Assembly: GCF_015206885.1 (NCBI RefSeq)
Contig: NZ_JADEXY010000010.1
Location: 1-50,561, forward strand
From: Microcystis aeruginosa LEGE 91341
GTDB lineage: Bacteria > Cyanobacteriota > Cyanobacteriia > Cyanobacteriales > Microcystaceae
Direction: 5' to 3'
DNA: 50,561 bases
Position numbers and translations under genes: made by a program. Positions 26,649 through 36,315 of this stretch are shown one piece after another. Under the pieces are notes generated by a model. The model searched no databases. It was not told the DNA's origin and worked only from the letters and a program-made list of their open reading frames with translations. How positions within the stretch are numbered: position 1 is the stretch's first letter; each line of letters opens with the position of its first letter.

Positions 26649-26939
26649 TTAACTCCAATCCTGTTGCTCCTCGCTTTGGCGAATTTGATACACTTGTCCG
26701 TGACTGTGCAGTTGTCGAGTTTTTGCCCATAAACTAGCTTCATCTAACTGCCATTTTTCTAGGATTAAATCTAAATCTCTTTGGATTTCTCTTGCTCCCG
26801 GAAAGTTTTGATAACGTATGCGTAAACGAGCGCATTCAGCTAAGTTTAAATCATTAGGTTCTGATTGCAGTAGCTGATCAACAATCAGGCGATCGAGTCT
26901 TTCCTGTGGATGTTGTTGTTCTTGATTTTTACTAGCCAT
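26649..26939 (-). CDS. Small conserved cyanobacterial protein (DUF3288-like)
   Basis: A 96-residue soluble protein. QQHPQERLDRLIVDQLLQ, then NLAECARLRIRYQNFPGAREIQRDL (split at ~35-60), resemble the cyanobacterial DUF3288 family as I remember it. Function unknown. The ATG at 26939 is taken; an in-frame TTG at 26954 overlaps the end of the upstream coiled-coil gene. The stop of that gene is three bases before this ATG, so the two are translationally close and likely one operon. Confidence 0.72.
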   Translation of the reverse strand: MASKNQEQQHPQERLDRLIVDQLLQSEPNDLNLAECARLRIRYQNFPGAREIQRDLDLILEKWQLDEASLWAKTRQLHSHGQVYQIRQSEEQQDWS

Positions 26940-26941
26940 AA

Positions 26942-27619
26942 TTAATCGAACCAACCGATTTCGGAATCCGTTAACTCTGTGGGGGTAGGAGTGGGAGCAA
27001 TATAACGGGCTAAAGTTGCCATTTCAAAGTTATAAAGACTGGGTTTCTTCGGCACAGGTTTGGTAATTGGTGAGGGTTCAGGGGTGGGGGTGGGACTATT
27101 TTCTAGGGTTTTAATTTGATTATATAATTTTTCAATCAACTGTTTTTTCTCAGTCAGTTCTGTTTCTGTCTTACTTAATTGACTCGATAATTTTTCAATT
27201 AACTGTTTTTTCTCAGTCAGTTCTGTTTCTGTCTTACTTAATTGACTCGATAGTTTTTCAATTAACTGTTTTTTCTCGGTTAATTCCGTCTGGGATTGAC
27301 TTAATTGACTCGATAATTGTGCCACCAAAGTAGTTTTTTCCGAGAGGACAGATTGTAACTGCTCGGTCTGTTGTTGTAACTGCTGTAAACTGACAGATAG
27401 TTCCAGATGTTCTTGAAGTTCTTTTTCCAGAGAAATAACCTTTTCTTGGAGAGTTTGCTGATTTTTCTCGGTTTTTTCTAACTCTGTTGTCAAGTCGTTA
27501 ATTTTTGCCTGTAGGGTGGCGTTTGTTTCCTTGGGACGTTTGGGAGAAGGAGAGGTTTGGGATTCTACCTCTTTATTAGCTTCTGTACGGATGAGATCGT
27601 TTAAATTACCTTTGGTCAT
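26942..27619 (-). CDS. Coiled-coil protein with 21-residue tandem repeats
   Basis: A 225-residue protein of unknown function. Residues ~33-172 are a continuous heptad-rich coiled coil containing three tandem 21-residue units at 103-123, 124-144 and 145-165 (core ELTEKKQLIEKL). A Pro/Thr-rich segment follows (174-192), then a short conserved-looking tail (LYNFEMATLARYIAPTPTP, ending SEIGWFD). There is no signal peptide or membrane segment. The 21-residue unit equals three heptads, so copy-number change preserves register. It is followed immediately by the DUF3288-like gene. Confidence 0.8.
   Translation of the reverse strand: MTKGNLNDLIRTEANKEVESQTSPSPKRPKETNATLQAKINDLTTELEKTEKNQQTLQEKVISLEKELQEHLELSVSLQQLQQQTEQLQSVLSEKTTLVAQLSSQLSQSQTELTEKKQLIEKLSSQLSKTETELTEKKQLIEKLSSQLSKTETELTEKKQLIEKLYNQIKTLENSPTPTPEPSPITKPVPKKPSLYNFEMATLARYIAPTPTPTELTDSEIGWFD
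27125..27313 (-). repeat. Three 63-bp tandem repeats within the coiled-coil gene
   Basis: Three consecutive 63-base units encode three copies of the 21-residue block; units 2 and 3 are almost identical in DNA, unit 1 more diverged. This implies recent slippage or unequal exchange. Confidence 0.85.
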
Positions 27620-27918
27620 AAGCTGTGCAAATAGGATATTACGATAGAATCGGATACTGTCAAGAAATCTCTTGGTTTAGGCAATCGATAATTATTCGCC
27701 TGATATACGAGCTTGTTTAAGCTGGGGAATTGTTCCATAGGTTTTATTGTATAGCTTGAGGTCGATCGATCCCTCTCCATTTAAGTAATGAGAACAAATA
27801 CCTAAATCTCAGTTTCGCCAGTAAGATTCTAAATTTTTCTGTAGTTAATGATACAGAATAGTAAATTTGTGTCAGACTGAAGGTAGAAGTTGATCGCACC
27901 TGTGGCAGGGATAAATTT

Positions 27919-28131
27919 ATGAATATTGAAGAAAAAGCACGTCTTAATCTAACCCAAGAACGACAAGCAGAAGGAATGCTCGAAGAGAATGTCTTAACTC
28001 GTACAGAGGAGCTTTTGGGGGAAGGAGAGGCAGAAACTGCGAAAGCGCGGGTTTTATTAACTGAAAATCGCCAAGAAGAAGGAAAACGTCAAGATCAAAT
28101 TTTAGAACGTTCGATCGAAGCTATGCAATAG
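27919..28131 (+). CDS. Small charged protein of unknown function
   Basis: A 70-residue, Glu/Arg-rich, probably helical protein that I do not recognise. It contains two related segments: LTQERQAEGMLEENVLTR (residues ~11-28) and LTENRQEEGKRQDQILER (~47-64). A GGCAGGG sequence lies about 10 bases upstream of the ATG, and a hairpin follows at 28181-28206. It is divergent from the coiled-coil gene, with 299 bases between that hold no other gene. Compositional regularity and codon use look like a real gene, but evidence is modest. Confidence 0.55.
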   Translation: MNIEEKARLNLTQERQAEGMLEENVLTRTEELLGEGEAETAKARVLLTENRQEEGKRQDQILERSIEAMQ

Positions 28132-28180
28132 CCTTTCGGTGAAGACTGGGAATATCCACACAAGTAGAGTTAAATGTCTG

Positions 28181-28209
28181 TAGAGACGTGGTTAACTGCG
28201 TCTCTATTT
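28181..28209 (+). terminator. Hairpin after the small charged gene
   Basis: TAGAGACG (28181-28188) pairs perfectly with CGTCTCTA (28199-28206), followed by TTTC. Could be a terminator or one of the scattered GAGACG palindromes of such genomes. Confidence 0.5.
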
Positions 28210-28270
28210 CAATTCCCGATAACTAATCACTGTTAAACTAATCACTGTTCACACTCTGGACAGTGAAAAA

Positions 28271-29161
28271 ATGCAGATCCGAAGAAAACACCCCAATCCT
28301 GCCGTTAAAGTTGAGAGTTTGAGTTATGTGGTGAAAGTGCCAGAGGCACAACCGCAAAATATTTTAGAAGAAATCGTTTGGCATAAGGAGATCGAAGTCG
28401 ATAAATTGCGTGAAAGGTTGCCTTTATTAGAATTACGCAAAAAAATAGCTAATACTGCGCCACCTTGCGACTTTTTAGCCGCCTTAAAACAGGGTAAAAC
28501 CCAACCCGCTTTGATTGCCGAAGTGAAAAAAGCTTCCCCGAGCAAGGGAGTTATCCGAGAAGATTTTGATCCGGTAGCGATCGCCCGTACCTATGAACAG
28601 GGAGGAGCCACTTGTTTATCGGTTTTAACCGATAGTAAGTTTTTTCAAGGTAGTTACGAAAATCTTAGCCTCGTCCGGCAAGCGGTATCTTTACCCCTAT
28701 TATGCAAAGAATTTATCCTTTATCCCTATCAAATCTACTACGCTCGCTCTAAAGGAGCCGATGCCGTCCTTTTAATTGCCGCTATTTTAAGCGATCAAGA
28801 CCTAGCATATTTTGTCAAAATTGTCAAGGGTTTAGGGATGACAGCTTTGGTAGAGGTGCATAGTCTGGCCGAATTCGATCGAGTGTTAGCCATTGAGGGA
28901 ATCGAACTAATCGGCATCAATAACCGTAATTTAGAGACATTTACAGTCGATTTAGACAATACTCGCCAATTACTAGAAGCAAGGGGCGAAAAGGTGCGAG
29001 AAAAAGGTATTCTGATCGTCAGCGAATCGGGATTACACACAGCAACAGATCTGGCGAAAGTGAAGCAAGCGGGAGCAAATGCGGTTCTAATCGGCGAATC
29101 TTTAGTAAAACTGCCCGATCCCGCCGTCGGTATCCAGAAACTCTTTGAAAATCGGGAATAG
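28271..29161 (+). CDS. trpC: Indole-3-glycerol phosphate synthase
   Basis: A 296-residue TIM-barrel enzyme of tryptophan synthesis that cyclises CdRP to indole-3-glycerol phosphate. The catalytic lysine block [28 protein letters not shown] and VSESGL phosphate-binding motif are present. The N-terminal ~40 residues precede the usual domain start and are typical of cyanobacterial versions. It stands alone, not in a trp operon, as is common in cyanobacteria. Confidence 0.95.
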   Translation: MQIRRKHPNPAVKVESLSYVVKVPEAQPQNILEEIVWHKEIEVDKLRERLPLLELRKKIANTAPPCDFLAALKQGKTQPALIAEVKKASPSKGVIREDFDPVAIARTYEQGGATCLSVLTDSKFFQGSYENLSLVRQAVSLPLLCKEFILYPYQIYYARSKGADAVLLIAAILSDQDLAYFVKIVKGLGMTALVEVHSLAEFDRVLAIEGIELIGINNRNLETFTVDLDNTRQLLEARGEKVREKGILIVSESGLHTATDLAKVKQAGANAVLIGESLVKLPDPAVGIQKLFENRE

Positions 29162-29255
29162 GAGTTAGGAAGTGGGGAGTGGGAATTATGAATTATAAAT
29201 TATGAATTATGAATTGGGGAAGTGGGGAAGTGGGGAAGTGGGGAAGTGGGTAATT
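29159..29255. repeat. STRR tract after trpC
   Basis: AATTATGAATTATAA units are followed by four or more GGGGAAGT units. A second tract of CTCCTGA/ATCCTGA units is at about 29330-29380. No gene lies in 29162-29497. Confidence 0.85.
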
Positions 29256-29497
29256 TCAAATAAAACCCTAACACCCCCCGCAACGGCTCGACTGAGCATC
29301 GCCGAACGTCGCGCACGCAGTGACCACCCTATCTCCTGAATCCTGATTCCCTACTCCTGAATACTGACTCCTGACAAGGCTGTCTCCTGGGATATAATCA
29401 GAGTCTGCCAAATCTTAAATCAACCCCTCAGAATTGATGCGATCGAGATTTGGTTTTTTATCTTTGTTAAATATGGCCCAACGAGAGAGGACGAACC

Positions 29498-30652
29498 ATG
29501 GAAAATAAAAATATGTTGATGATTCCCGGCCCCACACCAGTGCCGGAAGCGGTATTATTGGCTATGGCTAAAGCGCCTATAGGTCATCGGACCGGTGCTT
29601 TTAGCAAGGTGATCGCCGAATTAACCGAAAATCTCAAATGGTTGCATCAAACCAGTGGCGATGTTTTAATGTTAACCGCTTCGGGAACCGGTGTCATGGA
29701 AGCGGGAATTATTAATTTTCTCAGCCCCGGCGATCGAGTTTTGGTGGGGGATAATGGTAAATTTGGGGAACGTTGGGGGAAAGTCGCGAAAGCCTACGGC
29801 TTAAATGTGGATGTAGTTAAGGCAGAATGGGGTAAACCCCTAGATCCAGAAGCATTTACCGCTAAACTGACCGAAGACAAGGAAAAAGCCATCAAAGCGG
29901 TAATTATTACCCATTCAGAAACTTCCACCGGGGTTCTCAATGACTTGGAAAGCATTAACAAAGCGGTAAAAGACCACGGGGAAGCTTTAATTATCGTCGA
30001 TGCTGTCACCAGTTTAGGAGCTTATCCTATTCCCATCGACGAATGGGGTTTAGATGTGGTCGGTTCTGGTTCCCAGAAAGGTTATATGATTCCCCCCGGT
30101 TTAGGTTTTGTTTCCGTAAGCAAAAAAGCTTGGAAAGCCTACGAAACCGCCAAACTACCCCGTTTTTATCTGGATTTGGGCAAATACAAAAAAGCCACCG
30201 ATGAGGATAGTTCCCCCTTTACCCCTCCAGTTAACCTGATGTACGGTTTACAAGCTTCTCTGCAAATGATGAGAAGAGAGGGATTAGCGGCAATTTTCGC
30301 CCGTCACCAACGCTTAACGCAGATGACGCGGGCCGGTATGCGCGCCCTGAATTTGCCCCTCTACGCGGCGGATTCTTGGGCTTCCACGGCGATTACTGCG
30401 GTGGCCCCCACTCTGGTGGATGCGGAAAAAATTCGCTCGACTCTTAATAAAAAGTTTGACATCGCTGTGGCTGGTGGTCAGGATCACCTCAAGGGTAAAA
30501 TCTTCCGTATCGGTCATTTAGGTTTTGCTAGTGAGAGGGATATCCTCACGGTTATCGCTGCCATTGAAGCGACTTTAATCGAGTTAGGTGTCGAAGGTGT
30601 CACCCCCGGCGCCGGTGTGGCTGCGGCTGCCGCTGTGATGGTGCAGGGTTAA
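29498..30652 (+). CDS. Alanine/serine-glyoxylate aminotransferase family protein
   Basis: A 384-residue class V PLP aminotransferase. The PLP lysine is K194 in GSGSQKGYMIPPG. The start MLMIPGPTPVPEAVLLAM and the GTGVMEAG phosphate-binding loop are family signatures. It would convert glyoxylate to glycine using alanine or serine in photorespiration; cyanobacterial members were historically annotated as a soluble hydrogenase subunit. An Ala/Val-rich C-terminal tail (GAGVAAAAAVMVQG) is a small oddity. A terminator follows. Confidence 0.9.
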   Translation: MENKNMLMIPGPTPVPEAVLLAMAKAPIGHRTGAFSKVIAELTENLKWLHQTSGDVLMLTASGTGVMEAGIINFLSPGDRVLVGDNGKFGERWGKVAKAYGLNVDVVKAEWGKPLDPEAFTAKLTEDKEKAIKAVIITHSETSTGVLNDLESINKAVKDHGEALIIVDAVTSLGAYPIPIDEWGLDVVGSGSQKGYMIPPGLGFVSVSKKAWKAYETAKLPRFYLDLGKYKKATDEDSSPFTPPVNLMYGLQASLQMMRREGLAAIFARHQRLTQMTRAGMRALNLPLYAADSWASTAITAVAPTLVDAEKIRSTLNKKFDIAVAGGQDHLKGKIFRIGHLGFASERDILTVIAAIEATLIELGVEGVTPGAGVAAAAAVMVQG

Positions 30653-30667
30653 TCTTAGGTTGCTTTT

Positions 30668-30695
30668 CCCCTTCTCCCCAAAGAGGGGGATTTTT
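30668..30695 (+). terminator. Intrinsic terminator after the glyoxylate aminotransferase
   Basis: C-rich arm around CTCCCC pairs with GAGGGGGA and is followed by TTTTT at 30691-30695. Confidence 0.7.
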
Positions 30696-30729
30696 GCTGG
30701 AAAATATATCCTGTATATCTAGGGTTTGC

Positions 30730-30735
30730 TATAAT
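30730..30735 (+). promoter_or_regulatory. Extended -10 box
   Basis: TGCTATAAT, an extended -10 with a perfect TATAAT, 40 bases ahead of the small broken membrane gene at 30775. Confidence 0.45.
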
Positions 30736-30774
30736 CCAGCCAAGGTAACAGTCAACTCTTGTGGGTTTTATGTT

Positions 30775-31034
30775 ATGTCTGCAAAACAAAATTTTGTGTT
30801 TATATTTATTTTGGTGGTTAACTTTTTGTTAGCGTTATAGATTGGCAGTCTATATTAGTATTTTTCGCTATTTTTATCAATAACGTTGTTTTATTCTGGA
30901 AACTATTTTTTTCTCCAGAACCCCAAGGGGGGATACTGATCATGATCGCAATTATGGCAGCATTACTTTTATTAACCCTAGTAGTTGATAGGTTAGGGTT
31001 CCCAAATAAGTTTCCTTTTCTCAAAGTTAAATAA
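30775..31034 (+). pseudogene. Frameshifted small membrane protein
   Basis: An ATG at 30775 opens a hydrophobic 21-residue frame (MSAKQNFVFIFILVVNF...) that stops at TAG 30838-30840. The -1 frame is open from the same point to TAA 31032-31034 and reads IDWQSILVFFAIFINNVVLFW, then ILIMIAIMAALLLLTLVVDRL, ending FPFLKVK. One extra T in the T5 run at 30823-30827 would join them into an 86-residue protein with about three membrane segments. The second frame has no ATG until the middle of its last helix, so it is unlikely to be an independent gene. A sequencing error in the T-run is the main alternative. Family not recognised. Confidence 0.6.
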
Positions 31035-31114
31035 ATATCAACAATATCAAGCCAAGAGTCAGTAATTTGAGGTGTAGTAAATAACAATAATCAGTCCACA
31101 TCTAAATCTCTAGG

Positions 31115-31120
31115 TATAAT
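31115..31120 (+). promoter_or_regulatory. Putative -10 box for eno
   Basis: Perfect TATAAT 37 bases before the enolase ATG; no convincing -35 is seen. Confidence 0.4.
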
Positions 31121-31141
31121 AATTGAGATGAAACCACCTAG

Positions 31142-32440
<1,299 letters not shown>

Positions 32441-32582
32441 TCAGGGTTGAAGGGATAGTGAAGAGCCATAAAAGCCGCTTTCTCGATCCCTCTTTGATAG
32501 CAAATCGGTTATTTGGGTTTACTTTTTAGCCTCTCAGGGTAAGTCAAAAAATTTTACCCAACCTCTACACCCCACCCCCTAT

Positions 32583-33491
32583 CTACTTTTCAGGCTCTTT
32601 GTCCCTCCGTGAGGGCAAATGCAAAGCGGGATCCTGCGCTGTCCAACCGACGGGAGTATCTAAGCGCACCTCAAAATGAAGATGGGGGGGAATAATATCC
32701 GGTTGTCCGGTGGTGCCAACCGCACCGATAACGTCTCCTGCTCGTACCCGTTGGTCAATTCTCACTGTAACCCTGCTTAAATGGGCATAACGGGTCTGCC
32801 GGCGACCTAAATGATTAATTACTACCAAATTACCATAAGCTCCCTCCTGACCCACATAAATCACTAGACCATCCTCGGCAGCTAGGACGGGTGTACCAAT
32901 TGGTGCAAGAAGATCAATACCACTATGAAAGAGATTTTTCTGTTCCGTGGGGCTTTTTTGCCAACCGTAGGCTAATCCGACAGTGCTGGCCAAGGGTAAG
33001 GGATAAGAACTTAATCCAGTATAATCCGATCGCTTGCTGGCGGCGGACCAATTGCTGCCGGGGATAAAAACTATTGTCGGCCGGCGACCACAACCGTTAA
33101 GCTCAAAGAGGATATCTGCACGAATACCATAGGCCGCTTCTAAATCGCGCCAAGTGGAACCCTTGGGTGCTTCGATGCGAATGCCATTCATCGGGGGAAT
33201 GAAGATTTCTTTCCCCACGGGGGCCAAACCATTTTTAAGAATAGTCGGATTGAGTTTAATTATCGTTGCCGGGATGAGAGCGTATTTTTCGGCGATGGAG
33301 GCGATCGTTTCTCCCGCTTGGATTTTATGGCGTTGTAACCTTGATAAAATCGGCAGGGGACAAACATTATCAGACCCTTGGGCAAAAATTAATTTTTGAT
33401 TTAAGCTCAAAAAACCTAGACAAAAAAACAAAATTGTGCTAGTCAAACTTAGCCAACTTTTCTCACTTCTGATTCTCCGACCCATGACCAT
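32583..33491 (-). CDS. LysM-containing M23 (LytM) peptidase
   Basis: A 302-residue exported protein with an N-terminal hydrophobic segment (~15-37, LTSTILFFCLGFLSLNQKLIF). A LysM-like module (QAGETIASIAEKYALIPATIIKLNP, ~55-80) and a second degenerate one follow. The C-terminal M23 zinc endopeptidase domain has HSGIDLLAPIGTPV and the HLHFEVR metal motif. It would cleave peptidoglycan cross-bridges or activate amidases at the envelope. A second ATG at 33485 is equally possible as the start. It lies 19 bases downstream of hom on the same strand, so co-transcription is possible. Confidence 0.9.
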   Translation of the reverse strand: MVMGRRIRSEKSWLSLTSTILFFCLGFLSLNQKLIFAQGSDNVCPLPILSRLQRHKIQAGETIASIAEKYALIPATIIKLNPTILKNGLAPVGKEIFIPPMNGIRIEAPKGSTWRDLEAAYGIRADILFELNGCGRRPTIVFIPGSNWSAASKRSDYTGLSSYPLPLASTVGLAYGWQKSPTEQKNLFHSGIDLLAPIGTPVLAAEDGLVIYVGQEGAYGNLVVINHLGRRQTRYAHLSRVTVRIDQRVRAGDVIGAVGTTGQPDIIPPHLHFEVRLDTPVGWTAQDPALHLPSRRDKEPEK

Positions 33492-33510
33492 AAAAAAAGA
33501 GATCTCTTAA

Positions 33511-34809
33511 TTACAAAACTCGGAGAATACTAGGAATACTGTCAATAGCTTCTAAAGACTCTATGGCTGCTAAAGCGTTGCGGAAATTGCCCTCGCGCAC
33601 ATCGTGGGTGACAACGACAATTTCGGCTAAATCACCTCTAATACCAATTTGTACCACGGATTCTAGACTAACCCCATGGTTGCCGAAAGCCATACCTAAA
33701 TGACCGATTACCCCCGGCACATCGCGACAGAGAAAACGAGCATAAAAACGGGTCGATAACGACTCCATCGGAGCGATTTGACAATAATGCTGGTGAATAC
33801 AGCTTAAAAGCGGGTCAAGTTCCTTGGTTTTGCCACTACTTTTTAAGATTCCGACGATATTCATCACATCCGATACTACCGCACTGGCCGTCGGTCCGCC
33901 ACCGGCACCCGGTCCGTAAAACATCACTTGTCCCAAGGGTTCCCCCTCGACCAGAATAGCGTTATAGACTCCGTTAGCATTAGCGAGGGGATGGGTTTTC
34001 GGTACTAGGGTTGGATGAACCCGCAACTCTAGGGTATCGGAATCCTCCTTAACCGTATCTTTTGCGATCGCTAACAATTTAATCACAAATCCCAGTCTAT
34101 CAGCGTAGGCGATATCGACGGCACTAACTTGCCGGATACCTTCACAGTAAACATCTTCCCGTTTTACCCGACCTCCAAAACCCAGAGAGGCTAAAATAGC
34201 GATTTTATCGGCTGCATCGAATCCATCCACGTCCGCAGTGGGATCCGCTTCCGCATAGCCTAATTCCTGAGCTTTGGCCAGAACTTCGCTAAAATCTGCC
34301 CCTTTTTGGCTCATTTCGGTGAGAATATAGTTAGTTGTGCCGTTGACAATTCCCATGATGCTGCTGATACGATTAGCGCCGAGGGATTGTTTTAAGGGTT
34401 TAATGACGGGAATTCCACCACCCACGGCCGCTTCTAGGAGGACATAAACCCCCTTTTCATTAGCCTTGGCGTAGATTTCATCGCCAAAACGGGCAATAAC
34501 CGCCTTATTTGCCGTAACAACGTGCTTTCCCGATGCGATTGCTTGGAGAATTAAAGAGCGTGCCGGTTCCAAACCCCCCAATAATTCGACAATAATATCA
34601 ATTTCGGGGTCAGTAACGATCGATTCTAGGTCAGTGGTCAATAGTTGGGGAGAAAGCTCGATTTCTCTGGGTTTATCTAGGGATCTAACTCCCACTCGTC
34701 CAATGGTAATCTCTTTGAGTACGGGATGACGACCAAAAGGATCGAGGAGGATTTTCGCTGTTCCCGTCCCCACAACCCCGAAACCGAGTAAACCAATCTT
34801 AAAGGTCAC
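33511..34809 (-). CDS. hom: Homoserine dehydrogenase
   Basis: A 432-residue enzyme reducing aspartate semialdehyde to homoserine for threonine and methionine synthesis. The Rossmann motif GFGVVGTGT is at residues 9-17, TANKA and GGGIPVI follow, and the catalytic block YAEADPTADVDGFDAADKIAIL is centred near residue 190 (split wording). A C-terminal ACT domain (VPGVIGHLGMAFGNHGVSLESV) suggests threonine feedback. Confidence 0.96.
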   Translation of the reverse strand: MTFKIGLLGFGVVGTGTAKILLDPFGRHPVLKEITIGRVGVRSLDKPREIELSPQLLTTDLESIVTDPEIDIIVELLGGLEPARSLILQAIASGKHVVTANKAVIARFGDEIYAKANEKGVYVLLEAAVGGGIPVIKPLKQSLGANRISSIMGIVNGTTNYILTEMSQKGADFSEVLAKAQELGYAEADPTADVDGFDAADKIAILASLGFGGRVKREDVYCEGIRQVSAVDIAYADRLGFVIKLLAIAKDTVKEDSDTLELRVHPTLVPKTHPLANANGVYNAILVEGEPLGQVMFYGPGAGGGPTASAVVSDVMNIVGILKSSGKTKELDPLLSCIHQHYCQIAPMESLSTRFYARFLCRDVPGVIGHLGMAFGNHGVSLESVVQIGIRGDLAEIVVVTHDVREGNFRNALAAIESLEAIDSIPSILRVL

Positions 34810-34950
34810 GCTTTTATCTCCTGCTAGTCCGACGCAAAAAATACTAATAGTTAAGCCATCGCCATGGTCGATTCTATCATTACAAGGTCTTTGTCTGTGG
34901 GGTTTTCTTTTGCTTTCCTGACACCACTAACACAACTCAAATGGTGGAAG

Positions 34951-36306
34951 TTAGCCAATTTTCAGCCCGCGAATGGCATAATCTAATAATTCGATAGGAT
35001 GAATAACGGGTGTATCTTTTCCCTGTAATTGTAGATGTTTTTTAATTTGTAGGGAACAACCGGGATTAGGGGAAGCAATCACCGCAGCCCCAGTATTTAA
35101 TAAATTGCGTACTTTCTGCTGACCTAATTCATCGGCAGTATCTGGCTGTAGCATATTATAAACTCCGGCACTGCCACAACACAAGGCCGCATCGATAGGT
35201 TCTTTTAAGTTAATATTGGGGATTTTTTGCAATAATTGCCGTGGCTGCACCGAGATTTTTTGTCCGTGTAAAAGATGACAGGCATCTTGATAAACTAGGG
35301 TTAATTCTGTCTCGGTAATCGGGGATAAATCAGCAGTTAATCCCACTGTTGCTAAAAATTCTTGAGCATCGCGTACTTTAGCCACAAACTCCTTAGCCTT
35401 ATCTTTATACTCAGGATCGTCAGCTAAAATATGATGATATTCCTTGAGAGTATGACCACAACCCGCCGCGTTGATAATAATATAATCAACCTCGGTTTCT
35501 GCGAAACTATCGATCATTTGTCTGGCTAAACTTTGTGCTTGTTTTTCCTGTCCTTGATGTGCGGGTAAAGCGGCACAACAACCCTGGGTTTTTGGGATAA
35601 CCACTTCACAACCATTGGCAGTTAAAACCCGCACTGTCGCTTCATTTACTGGCGAGAAAAAGAGTCTCTGCACACAACCTAAAACTACTCCCACCCGATA
35701 GCGTTTTTCAGTTTGGGAGGGAATAACATCGGCATAGTTTTTAAACAGAGAATTTAGAGTAATTTTGGGTAAAATTGATTCCATGGCCGCTAGACGGGGA
35801 AAGAGCATTTTTAAGATACCCGATTTCCTGACTAGGGTTTGTAATCCTAGGGTTTGATATAACCAGAGGAAAGGTAAAAATAATTTGAGACGGACGGGAT
35901 AGGGAAAGAGATTAAAAATGAGAAAACGAATAATTTTATCTTTAAAACTGCGGGGTTGATTGCGTTCCACCTGCGGACGAACTGCGGCGATTAATTGATC
36001 GTATTGTACTCCCGATGGACAGGTACTAACACAGGCTAAACAACCTAAACAAGTATCAAAATGTTGGCTAGTGGTTTCGTCTAAAACTGCTTCCCCTTTG
36101 TTGATGGCATTCATCAGATAAATTCTACCCCGGGGGGAGTCCATTTCCTTGCCAATGACTCGATAACTGGGACAGGTAGAAAGACAAAAACCACAGTGAA
36201 CACAACTATCGATTAATTCTTGAGCGGGGGGATTTTTGGGGTCAAATCCTTGATTTTTTTGGTCGATTAATTCTTGAAAGTTAAGGGAATGTTCGGAGGT
36301 TTGCAT
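34951..36306 (-). CDS. glcF: Glycolate dehydrogenase iron-sulfur subunit
   Basis: A 451-residue protein with two 4Fe-4S motifs, CVHCGFCLSTCP (~34-45) and CLGCLACVSTCP (~86-97), and two CCG-type cysteine domains (CCAALPAHQGQ and CCGSAGVYN), as in GlcF and related redox proteins. It would pass electrons from glycolate oxidation to the quinone pool. It follows the FAD subunit gene at 36316-37602 by nine bases. This is the bacterial-type glycolate dehydrogenase used in cyanobacterial photorespiration. Confidence 0.92.
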   Translation of the reverse strand: MQTSEHSLNFQELIDQKNQGFDPKNPPAQELIDSCVHCGFCLSTCPSYRVIGKEMDSPRGRIYLMNAINKGEAVLDETTSQHFDTCLGCLACVSTCPSGVQYDQLIAAVRPQVERNQPRSFKDKIIRFLIFNLFPYPVRLKLFLPFLWLYQTLGLQTLVRKSGILKMLFPRLAAMESILPKITLNSLFKNYADVIPSQTEKRYRVGVVLGCVQRLFFSPVNEATVRVLTANGCEVVIPKTQGCCAALPAHQGQEKQAQSLARQMIDSFAETEVDYIIINAAGCGHTLKEYHHILADDPEYKDKAKEFVAKVRDAQEFLATVGLTADLSPITETELTLVYQDACHLLHGQKISVQPRQLLQKIPNINLKEPIDAALCCGSAGVYNMLQPDTADELGQQKVRNLLNTGAAVIASPNPGCSLQIKKHLQLQGKDTPVIHPIELLDYAIRGLKIG

Positions 36307-36315
36307 AATTTTTCA

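Noticed and set aside
30823-30840. Programmed -1 frameshift
   Set aside because: The site ACTTTTTG does not fit the X XXY YYZ slippery pattern, so tRNA re-pairing would be poor; a simple indel in the T-run explains the data better.
30818-31087. 89-codon minus-strand frame upstream of eno
   Set aside because: Antisense to the broken hydrophobic plus-strand gene, which has better start, promoter and membrane-segment evidence.
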